A DNA stretch of 19,121 nucleotides from Methylococcaceae bacterium (GTDB lineage: Bacteria > Pseudomonadota > Gammaproteobacteria > Methylococcales > Methylococcaceae). A program made the position numbers and the translations under genes. Each line of letters opens with the position of its first letter. Positions within the stretch are counted from its first letter, which is position 1. The notes beneath the pieces are model-generated. The model had not been told where the DNA came from and did no database searches. It worked only from the letters and a program-made list of their open reading frames with translations. Below, piece after piece: positions 8,808 to 14,699 of the stretch. The stretch covers positions 1-19,121 of the forward strand of contig SXQV01000001.1 in assembly GCA_005792805.1 (NCBI GenBank), given 5' to 3'.

Positions 8808-8836
8808 TTGACAGTAAGTATGACGGAAAATATCAT
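8808..8836 (+). promoter_or_regulatory. Sigma-70 promoter of tRNA-Met
   Basis: TTGACA at 8808-8813, a 17-base spacer, then TATCAT at 8831-8836. The -35 is perfect and the -10 matches five of six positions. The expected start, about 8843, is a few bases before the mature tRNA 5' end at 8849. A ten-base palindrome, TGTACGTACA (8788-8797), lies just upstream of the -35. Confidence 0.85.
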
Positions 8837-8848
8837 ACGCGGCTGCTT

Positions 8849-8925
8849 GGCAACGTAGCTCAGCTGGTTAGAGCACCGCATTCATAATGCGGGTGTCGGC
8901 GGTTCAAGTCCGCCCGTTGCTACCA
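8849..8925 (+). tRNA. tRNA-Met (elongator, anticodon CAT)
   Basis: 77 bases including an encoded CCA. The cloverleaf is complete: acceptor GGCAACG with CGTTGCT (G1-U72 wobble, as in other gammaproteobacterial elongator tRNA-Met), D stem GCTC/GAGC, anticodon stem CCGCA/TGCGG with loop TTCATAA, and T stem GGCGG/CCGCC with loop TTCAAGT. The D loop and overall sequence resemble elongator tRNA-Met. The wobble-paired rather than unpaired position 1 speaks against an initiator. A CAT anticodon could also belong to tRNA-Ile2 (lysidine-modified), but the body fits Met better. Its 3' part is duplicated at 10006-10055. Confidence 0.95.
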
Positions 8926-8979
8926 TACAAAACAAGGGCTTAGGAGAAATCCTAAGCCCTTTTTCTTTTTGCGGGTTTC
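8878..8979 (+). repeat. Direct repeat copy 1 (tRNA 3' part plus terminator), left end of the ParDE insertion
   Basis: The 102 bases from the anticodon stem of tRNA-Met through its terminator recur at 10006-10108. The two copies differ only by G/A near 8889, C versus GA near 8920, A/T near 8955 and G/A near 8975. This copy keeps the working tRNA. A repeat that starts inside a tRNA gene and covers its 3' end is the usual footprint of site-specific integration at a tRNA. Confidence 0.9.
8935..8970 (+). terminator. Intrinsic terminator of tRNA-Met
   Basis: AGGGCTTAGGA (8935-8945), a GAAA tetraloop, and a perfectly complementary TCCTAAGCCCT (8950-8960), followed by TTTTCTTTTT. An eleven-base stem with T tract directly after the tRNA is a strong rho-independent terminator. 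Confidence 0.93.
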
Positions 8980-9293
8980 CCAATATCGCTTACAAGGCTC
9001 GCCTGCATCCAAGCGCTTGGATTGACACATTATTGAACGGCCAGTGGACTGCATGTGCACAACACCCATCCACGAGTCTTGGTTAACATTCGCAACCCCG
9101 CCCCTGACGTCATAAAAACCACAATTTTTGTGAAAAAAGTCAGGCCGCCCCCTTGCCTCACTGTCAAGAACTTTTTCAATGGGTCATCGCGCCCCTTCAT
9201 CACCACGGCATGGTCAAGACGTCGGGTGTTGCGAACGCGACCAGAGTGAGCGATCAGAGCGTCACAGTCACAAGGGAAACACCCTCGTTTCCT
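8980..9293. other. Non-coding stretch between tRNA terminator and parDE, with a 16-base palindrome
   Basis: 314 bases without a credible gene; the one 64-codon frame has no ribosome site or recognisable sequence. A perfect 16-base palindrome, ATCCAAGCGCTTGGAT, lies at 9007-9022 and shares its last base with a TTGACA (9022-9027). No good -10 follows at the right distance. The rest shows nothing I can name. Confidence 0.4.
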
Positions 9294-9320
9294 GTACCAT
9301 TAGTTAGCTTCTAATAGTAC
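9294..9320 (+). promoter_or_regulatory. Probable ParD operator upstream of parDE
   Basis: GTACCATTAG (9294-9303) and CTAATAGTAC (9311-9320) form an inverted repeat with nine of ten positions paired and a seven-base spacer. It lies 25 bases before the parD ATG, where autorepressing ribbon-helix-helix antitoxins normally bind. The right arm contains TAATAG, a possible -10, so binding would block transcription. The -35 is not clear. Confidence 0.6.
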
Positions 9321-9344
9321 ATCGTTTTCGTTTTAGGAGGCCGT

Positions 9345-9587
9345 ATGCGCAAGAATACAAGCGTCAGCTTGGGTAACCATTTCGATGCTTTCATTGATAA
9401 ACAAATCGCTGAAGGACGGTTTGGAACCGCTAGCGAGGTCATTCGGGCTGGACTCAGAATGCTGGAAGAACGCGAATCCAGAATGGAAGTGTTGCGTCGC
9501 GCCCTTCAGGAAGGGGAGACTAGCGGAAGAGCGGAATACTCGTTAAGCGCCTTGATCAATGAACTGGATCAGGAGAATGCGCACTGA
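9345..9587 (+). CDS. parD: Antitoxin ParD (ribbon-helix-helix)
   Basis: 80 residues. Residues 1-45 (MRKNTSVSLGNHFDAFIDKQIAEGRFGTASEVIRAGLRMLEE) form a typical ParD/CopG ribbon-helix-helix DNA-binding domain. The charged C-terminal tail (about 46-80) is the part expected to wrap and neutralise ParE. An AGGAGG Shine-Dalgarno at 9335-9340 lies four bases before the ATG. The stop shares one base with the parE start (TGATG), giving tight translational coupling with the antitoxin made first. Expected to repress its own promoter through the inverted repeat at 9294-9320. The pair sits between the two tRNA-derived direct repeats, so it may have arrived with, or helped to stabilise, a mobile element. 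Confidence 0.93.
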   Translation: MRKNTSVSLGNHFDAFIDKQIAEGRFGTASEVIRAGLRMLEERESRMEVLRRALQEGETSGRAEYSLSALINELDQENAH

Positions 9588-9895
9588 TGGCACAATTCGT
9601 TCTGACCAATCAAGCCAAGAACGATTTGATAACCATCGGTCGATATACAGCCGAAAAATGGGGGCGAGAGCAACGGAATGTCTATCTCGCCCACATCGAC
9701 GAGGCTTTCCATATGCTGGCCACGGGAGTAAGCCGAGGAAAAAATTGCGATGAAGTAAGGCTTGGGTACCGCAAACAGAAAGTTGGAAGCCACATTATCT
9801 TTTACAGGCCAGCAGAAAACCAATTCATCGAGATAGTTCGAATTTTGCACGAGAGAATGGATCCTGAAAGGCACATTCAATCCGATGATTCTTGA
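9587..9895 (+). CDS. parE: Toxin ParE (RelE/ParE superfamily)
   Basis: 102 residues with the ParE fold pattern: an N-terminal strand FVLTNQAKNDLITIGRYTAEKWG leading into two helices, the central RNVYLAHIDEAFHMLA helix, then strands with DEVRLGYRKQKVGSHIIFYRP and EIVRILHERMDPERHI. The last block (RILHERMD) is the usual ParE C-terminal signature. ParE toxins inhibit DNA gyrase, while RelE relatives cut mRNA; the ParD partner and the lack of clear RelE catalytic residues favour the gyrase-type toxin. It is complete and of normal length (family ~95-105). The start overlaps the parD stop by one base. No terminator is evident directly after it, but an inverted repeat follows at 9907-9966. Confidence 0.92.
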   Translation: MAQFVLTNQAKNDLITIGRYTAEKWGREQRNVYLAHIDEAFHMLATGVSRGKNCDEVRLGYRKQKVGSHIIFYRPAENQFIEIVRILHERMDPERHIQSDDS

Positions 9896-9906
9896 TGGGC
9901 TTTTCG

Positions 9907-9966
9907 TGCCTCTTTCAGCATGGATGTAACCCCCCCTGATTGTTCTGTTACATCGAATGTGAGGCA
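9907..9966. repeat. Interrupted inverted repeat downstream of parE
   Basis: Outer arms TGCCTC (9907-9912) and GAGGCA (9961-9966) and inner arms GATGTAAC (9923-9930) and GTTACATC (9947-9954) nest to form a two-part hairpin. The top loop is 16 bases, and ten and six unpaired bases separate the two stems. The loop begins with a run of C. There is no T tract, so it is not a classic terminator. It could be an element end, a recombination or protein binding site, or a structured 3' end of the parDE transcript. Confidence 0.5.
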
Positions 9967-10005
9967 AAACGCACCATAAGAATCAGTCGCTTACAAACGA
10001 ATCAG

Positions 10006-10108
10006 GCATTCATAATACGGGTGTCGGCGGTTCAAGTCCGCCCGTTGGATACCATACAAAACAAGGGCTTAGGAGAAATCCTATGCCCTTTTTCTTTTTG
10101 CGGATTTC
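10006..10108 (+). repeat. Direct repeat copy 2: truncated tRNA-Met 3' part plus terminator
   Basis: Matches 8878-8979 over ~102 bases with three substitutions and one C-to-GA change. It starts at the anticodon stem, so the acceptor 5' strand and D arm are missing and the copy cannot fold into a tRNA. The GA insertion also spoils the acceptor 3' strand (CCCGTTGGATACCA). Best read as the distal attachment site of an insertion at tRNA-Met. Confidence 0.9.
10064..10099 (+). terminator. Copied tRNA terminator upstream of the cas operon
   Basis: AGGGCTTAGGA (10064-10074), GAAA, TCCTATGCCCT (10079-10089), then a T-rich tract. One stem pair is broken relative to the original at 8935-8970 (T opposite T), but ten pairs and the T tract remain, so it should still terminate. 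It would shield the cas operon from transcription coming from parDE. Confidence 0.65.
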
Positions 10109-10412
10109 GCAGGCAGCGAAAGTCTACTGGAGAAGCGCGGGCACAAGGGACAAAGGAGATTTCCTGTCCCAGTCCCTGAGCGCTTGTCTGTAGCTCAGCT
10201 CGAATTTCTTCGTACTGCTCTTGTGTCTCAGAAGCTGCCAACAGCTGCCCGCCTTCCCCGCCCGACTGTTGGAAAACAATGATCAGCAAGTCGATATACA
10301 AGGCTTGCCCGGTCATGAGAGCATTGCCAGAATGCAGCTTTACGCGCATACGGGGCAAGAGCGGTTGAGTAAGCCGGTGTAGGGAACATGAATATTCATC
10401 TGGATTACAAGA
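10109..10412. other. Region upstream of cas1: hairpin, palindrome, no convincing gene
   Basis: About 300 bases expected to hold the cas promoter. A hairpin is seen at 10147-10170 (GGGAC, AA bulge, AGGA, loop GATT, TCCT, GTCCC). A perfect 12-base palindrome ATGAATATTCAT lies at 10388-10399, 13 bases before the cas1 ATG. TTGAGT at 10365-10370 could be a -35, but the base run 17 further on matches a -10 poorly. A minus-strand frame from 10349 down to 10032 (it runs into the tRNA copy) could be a decayed gene: its first ~50 residues look protein-like, but I recognise nothing. GTAGCTCAGCT at 10190-10200 is identical to the tRNA-Met D arm, possibly by chance. Confidence 0.4.
10388..10399. promoter_or_regulatory. 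12-base palindrome just upstream of cas1
   Basis: ATGAATATTCAT reads the same on both strands and lies 13 bases before the cas1 start, overlapping where a -10 or the transcription start would be. Its position fits an operator for a dimeric regulator of the cas operon; the regulator is unknown. Confidence 0.35.
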
Positions 10413-11390
10413 ATGTATGACCTGTCCCCCTCAGATCTGAAAACCATTCTTCATTCCAAGCGAGCAAACATTTATTACCTGGAATACTGCCGTGTCTTGG
10501 TCAATGGTGGACGAGTTGAGTACGTGACAGAGGAGGGAAACCGTTCGCTCTACTGGAATATCCCCATTGCCAACACCACTTGCGTTCTTCTGGGGACCGG
10601 TACCTCTATCACTCAGGCAGCCATGCGCGAACTGGCAAAGTCCGGTGTCTTGGTCGGATTCAGTGGCGGCGGTGGTACACCGCTGTTCAGTGCCACTGAA
10701 CGCGACACTGATATTGTGTGGTTCCTGCCTCAGAGCGAATACCGGCCTACTGAATATCTGCAGGCCTGGGTCGGTTTCTGGTTCGACGAGGCCGCACGCC
10801 TTGCCGCCGCCAAGGTAATTCAGAACACCCGTATCGCACTGCTGCGCAAACACTGGCTCAAGGAACGAGGATTCGCGGATAGCGGTTTTGCCATCTCTCC
10901 CACCCACCTGGAACCGATGCTCCTCAACGCCACGGCTACCATCATGGCGGCCAGTGATGTAAATGCGCTGCTTACTGCCGAGGCGCGGCTGACCAAACAG
11001 CTTTTCAGGCTCGCTACGCAGGCGGTCAATTACGGCGAATTTATGCGAACCAAACGCGGCACCGGCAGCGATCCAGCCAACCGGTTTCTCGATCACGGCA
11101 ATTACCTGGCCTATGGGCTCGGTGCCACCGCCACCTGGGTTCTTGGCCTGCCTCATGGGCTGGCGGTGTTGCATGGCAAAACCCGCCGTGGTGGTCTGGT
11201 CTTCGACGCCGCAGACTTGGTCAAGGACGCGCTGATCATGCCGCAGGCCTTCCTCTCCGCCGCACAGGGGGATGATGAACAGGAGTTTCGAAAGACCGTT
11301 ATCGACGTGCTGACACGCGCCGAAGCGCTGGACCTGATCATCGATACGCTGAAGCAAATCGCCCTGACCACGGACAAAGGGGCGCCATGA
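10413..11390 (+). CDS. cas1: Cas1, type I-F integrase
   Basis: 325 residues, nearly the length of P. aeruginosa Cas1 (324) and very similar throughout, e.g. SPSDLKTILHSKRANIYYLEYCRVLVNGGRVEYVTEEG and the GNYLAYGLGATATWVLGLPHGLAVLHGKTRRGGLVFD block. The metal-binding catalytic residues fall at the same numbers as in P. aeruginosa: Glu190, His254, Asp265 and Asp268. Cas1 integrates new spacers at the leader-repeat junction, working with the Cas2 part of the Cas2-3 fusion encoded next. The ATG at 10413 gives the conserved N-terminus (MxDLSPSxLK); the ribosome site is weak. The stop overlaps the cas3 start as ATGA. First gene of the cas operon, with its promoter presumably within the preceding 300 bases. 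Confidence 0.98.
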   Translation: MYDLSPSDLKTILHSKRANIYYLEYCRVLVNGGRVEYVTEEGNRSLYWNIPIANTTCVLLGTGTSITQAAMRELAKSGVLVGFSGGGGTPLFSATERDTDIVWFLPQSEYRPTEYLQAWVGFWFDEAARLAAAKVIQNTRIALLRKHWLKERGFADSGFAISPTHLEPMLLNATATIMAASDVNALLTAEARLTKQLFRLATQAVNYGEFMRTKRGTGSDPANRFLDHGNYLAYGLGATATWVLGLPHGLAVLHGKTRRGGLVFDAADLVKDALIMPQAFLSAAQGDDEQEFRKTVIDVLTRAEALDLIIDTLKQIALTTDKGAP

Positions 11391-14300
11391 ACGTATTACT
11401 CATCTCGGAGTGCACGAAGAACGCATTGACCGAGACCCGCCGGATCCTTGACCAATTTGCCGAACGTCGGGGCGAGCGTACCTGGCAAACCCCGATCACC
11501 CAGCAGGGGCTAGAAACCCTGCACAGGCTGTTACGCAAGACCGCGCGCAAGAACACGGCGGTGGCCTGCCACTGGATACGTGGCCGGGACCATAGTGAGC
11601 TGATCTGGATCGTAGGCGATGCCCGCCAGTTCAACGAACGCGGAGCCGTACCGACCAACATTACCCGCCGCGACATCCTGCGCAGCCAGGATGAAAACGA
11701 CTGGCACAGCGCCGAAACCATCCGCCTGCTCGCCAGCCTCGCCGCACTGTTTCACGACTTCGGCAAAGCCTGCGCTGCCTTCCAGGCCAAGCTTCAGCCC
11801 GGAAAAAGCAAACAGCCTCTGGCCGATGCCTACCGCCATGAATGGGTTTCGCTGCGGCTGTTTGAGGCCTTTGTCGCAGGGGAAAAGGACGAAGACTGGC
11901 TCGCCCGCCTTGCCCGGCTGCCGGAAAGCGCCAGCGAGGATTGCCTGAAGCAGCTGGTGCGCGATGGCCTCGACGGCGGGCACATCTACAGCCCTTTCAG
12001 ACCCCTGGGCTATCTGGCGCAGATCGTCGGCTGGCTGATTGTCAGCCACCACCGTCTGCCAACGCCGGATGAATTACTTCCCCCCCGTGGTTTACAGGCT
12101 TTGCCAAAAAACATCGAAGCTCAATGGTGCGGTCAACGCCTTGAAAGCAGCCAAAATGAAATCGCCACTTGCTGGGCCTTCGATCGTGGCCTGCCTTTTG
12201 CCAGCCAGCACTGGCGCAAACACGCGGCCAAAGCCGCCAGCGCACTCCAGCAGCACCTCATCCGCCAGCCGCTGCAACAAACCCACTCGCCCTACCTGCT
12301 GCACCTCTCGCGGCTGGCACTCATGCTCGCTGACCACTATTACTCCAGTGAACCCAGCCACAACCGCTATGGCGACAAGGTCAGCAAGGCTCAAGCCCTC
12401 TACGCCAACACCGACCGCAAAACCGGCCAACTCAAGCAGCGCCTCGACGAGCACCTGATCGGTGTCGAGGTCAACGCCAGCCGCATCGTCCGTGCCCTCC
12501 CGCGACTGGCCGACCAGCTCGCCCACCTCGTCCATCGTGGCTTTCGCCAGCGCGCCACTCCAGCCTTTGCCTGGCAGAACCGGGCCTGCGAACTATCCGA
12601 AGGCCTGCGCAACCGCTCCCGTGAACAGGGGTTTTTCGGCGTCAACATGGCCTCCACCGGCTGCGGCAAGACCCTGGCCAATGGCCGTATCCTTTATGGT
12701 CTCGCTGATCCCCGGCGCGGAGCGCGCTTCACCATTGCTCTCGGTCTGCGCACCCTCACCCTGCAAACCGGCGACGCCTACCGAGAACGCCTGGCCTTGG
12801 GCGATCACGAAATGGCGGTGATGGTTGGCGGTGCCGCCGTGCGCGAGCTGCACGTACATCAGCAGGCCTTCAGCGAAGGCGAGGCCAGCGGCAGCGAATC
12901 CAGCGATGCCCTGGTCCCCGCATACAGCCCGGTATTCTTCGAAGGCGCGAGTGAGGATGGACCGCTCAATCGCTGGCTGGCGCAAAGCGCCCACGCCAGT
13001 AAGCTGCTCAACGCGCCGATTCTCGTCTGCACCATCGACCACCTGATGCCCGCCAGCGAAAGCACCCGTGGCGGCCACCAGATACCACCGATGCTGCGTC
13101 TGATGAGCAGCGATCTCGTGCTCGACGAACCCGACGATTTCGGCATTGAAGACCTGCCCGCCCTAAGCCGTCTCGTGCATTGGGCGGGCCTGCTCGGCAG
13201 CCGCGTCCTGCTCTCCTCCGCCACGCTGCCGCCAGCGCTGGTCGAAGGTCTGTTCGCCGCCTACCGCGCTGGCCGGGCGGAATTTGCCCAACATCGAGGT
13301 CAACCGCCGCAATCACTCCCAATCTGCTGCGCCTGGTTTGACGAGTTCGCCGCCGGCACCTCAGACCATGGCGAAGTCGGCAGCTATCGCGCCGCCCATG
13401 AAGCGTTTGTCGACAAACGCCTCGCGCGCCTGAGCAAGGCCCCGATTCGGCGCAACGCGGACATCCTGGCGCTGCCCATCGCCCGCGCCAGCCGCGAACA
13501 CGTCTGTGCCGATCTCGCCGCCGCACTCCAGCCCGCCATCAGCCACTTGCACACGATCAATCAGCAAACCGATCCGGTCAGCGGCAAGCGCGTCAGCATC
13601 GGCCTGATCCGCATGGCCAATATCGATCCGCTAACCCTGGTCGCCCGCAACCTGCTCGCCTGTGGTGCGCCAACCGGCCAGCGCATACACCTGTGCGTTT
13701 ATCACTCCCGCCACCCGCTGCTCGTGCGTTCGGCCATCGAACAGCGCCTGGATCGCCTCCTTAAACGCCACGACCCCGCCGCCCTGTTTGGCGATGCCGA
13801 ATTCCGTCAAACCCTCGACCAGCACCCGGAGTCTGATCACATCTTCATCGTCCTCGCCACCGCCGTCGCCGAAGTGGGCCGGGATCATGATTACGACTGG
13901 GCCATCGTCGAGCCTTCGTCGATGCGTTCCATCATCCAGCTCGCCGGGCGCATCCGCCGCCACCGGCCCGAAGCCTACGAGAAAATCAACCTGCAACTGC
14001 TCGACAGCAACGTCAAACATCTGGTCGACGGCCCTGGCAAATCGGCTTTCCTGCGCCCCGGCTTTGAACACGCCAGTGAAAAAAGCTTTCAACTGTGCAG
14101 TCACCGCCTCAGCGACCTGTTAAGCGCGGAACAACGCGCCCGCATCGACGCCAGCAGCCGCATCCGGGAACGCGCCGAACTGCACCCGCAAGGCAACCTC
14201 GCCGATCTCGAACACGCCCGCCTGCGCAACCTGATGCAAGGCGCAGCCCAGGGCCAGCACCAACTCGAAGCCGCCGTCCCGCTGTGGTGGCAAACCCCGG

Positions 14301-14680
14301 CCCACCTCACCGGCTACCTGCAAAAGAAGCAGCCCTTCCGTAACGAACCATTGGGCCGACAACGCTACGCCCTGCTGCCGGACGAGGAAGGAGCAATCGG
14401 CTTCTACCGCTACGAGGAAAAAGGGTTCTCGATGATTGCGGTCGACCACCTTTTACACCCGAGTACCATCACCCTCGCCTCCGGCATCAGCCTCTGGGGC
14501 GACACCGACTACGCCAGCGCCCTCAACCGCCTGGCCGAACAAATGAACCTCGACCCCGCCGACTGCGCCCGCAAATTCGGCACGCTGGAATTGCCGTTCA
14601 AGGGTTTTGAGGGTAAACAAGGGATACCGGAGGAATGGGCGTACCACCACGCGCTCGGTTTCAGCCGGTTTCGTGAATGA
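11387..14680 (+). CDS. cas3: Cas2-Cas3 fusion, type I-F helicase-nuclease
   Basis: 1097 residues, typical of Cas2-3 (P. aeruginosa 1076). Residues 1 to ~95 are the Cas2-like domain (starting MNVLLISECTKNALTETRRILDQFAERRG) that scaffolds Cas1. An HD nuclease domain follows: ALFHDFGKA with His123/Asp124, His151, and His221/His222 (VSHHRLP). The SF2 helicase core has Walker A STGCGKT (423-429), Walker B-like DEPDD (580-584), motif III SATLPP (610-615) and motif VI QLAGRIRRHR (851-860). It unwinds and degrades target DNA after recruitment by the Csy complex, and takes part in spacer acquisition. The start overlaps the cas1 stop by four bases; the stop is 19 bases before cas8f. All checked catalytic motifs are intact. 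Confidence 0.98.
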   Translation: MNVLLISECTKNALTETRRILDQFAERRGERTWQTPITQQGLETLHRLLRKTARKNTAVACHWIRGRDHSELIWIVGDARQFNERGAVPTNITRRDILRSQDENDWHSAETIRLLASLAALFHDFGKACAAFQAKLQPGKSKQPLADAYRHEWVSLRLFEAFVAGEKDEDWLARLARLPESASEDCLKQLVRDGLDGGHIYSPFRPLGYLAQIVGWLIVSHHRLPTPDELLPPRGLQALPKNIEAQWCGQRLESSQNEIATCWAFDRGLPFASQHWRKHAAKAASALQQHLIRQPLQQTHSPYLLHLSRLALMLADHYYSSEPSHNRYGDKVSKAQALYANTDRKTGQLKQRLDEHLIGVEVNASRIVRALPRLADQLAHLVHRGFRQRATPAFAWQNRACELSEGLRNRSREQGFFGVNMASTGCGKTLANGRILYGLADPRRGARFTIALGLRTLTLQTGDAYRERLALGDHEMAVMVGGAAVRELHVHQQAFSEGEASGSESSDALVPAYSPVFFEGASEDGPLNRWLAQSAHASKLLNAPILVCTIDHLMPASESTRGGHQIPPMLRLMSSDLVLDEPDDFGIEDLPALSRLVHWAGLLGSRVLLSSATLPPALVEGLFAAYRAGRAEFAQHRGQPPQSLPICCAWFDEFAAGTSDHGEVGSYRAAHEAFVDKRLARLSKAPIRRNADILALPIARASREHVCADLAAALQPAISHLHTINQQTDPVSGKRVSIGLIRMANIDPLTLVARNLLACGAPTGQRIHLCVYHSRHPLLVRSAIEQRLDRLLKRHDPAALFGDAEFRQTLDQHPESDHIFIVLATAVAEVGRDHDYDWAIVEPSSMRSIIQLAGRIRRHRPEAYEKINLQLLDSNVKHLVDGPGKSAFLRPGFEHASEKSFQLCSHRLSDLLSAEQRARIDASSRIRERAELHPQGNLADLEHARLRNLMQGAAQGQHQLEAAVPLWWQTPAHLTGYLQKKQPFRNEPLGRQRYALLPDEEGAIGFYRYEEKGFSMIAVDHLLHPSTITLASGISLWGDTDYASALNRLAEQMNLDPADCARKFGTLELPFKGFEGKQGIPEEWAYHHALGFSRFRE

Positions 14681-14699
14681 TTTTTACAGGAGGCAATGA

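Larger units (their letters stand above)
8878..10108. mobile_element. Candidate remnant of a tRNA-integrated element carrying parDE
   Basis: The ~102-bp direct repeats at 8878-8979 and 10006-10108 enclose about 1.03 kb. Its only recognisable cargo is a ParD/ParE pair, plus a palindrome (9007-9022) and an interrupted inverted repeat (9907-9966). The right copy lacks the 5' half of the tRNA, as expected for the distal attachment site. No integrase or excisionase is present, so this is either a decayed island, a small element mobilised in trans, or the inner edge of a larger island whose other end lies past the CRISPR array. About five differences between the copies mean the event is not recent. 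Confidence 0.45.

Noticed and set aside
9055..9249. 64-codon frame between tRNA and parD
   Set aside because: No ribosome site, no similarity, basic low-complexity composition.
10431..11357. 308-codon minus-strand frame opposite cas1
   Set aside because: Antisense of a clear Cas1 with intact catalytic residues; composition is not protein-like.
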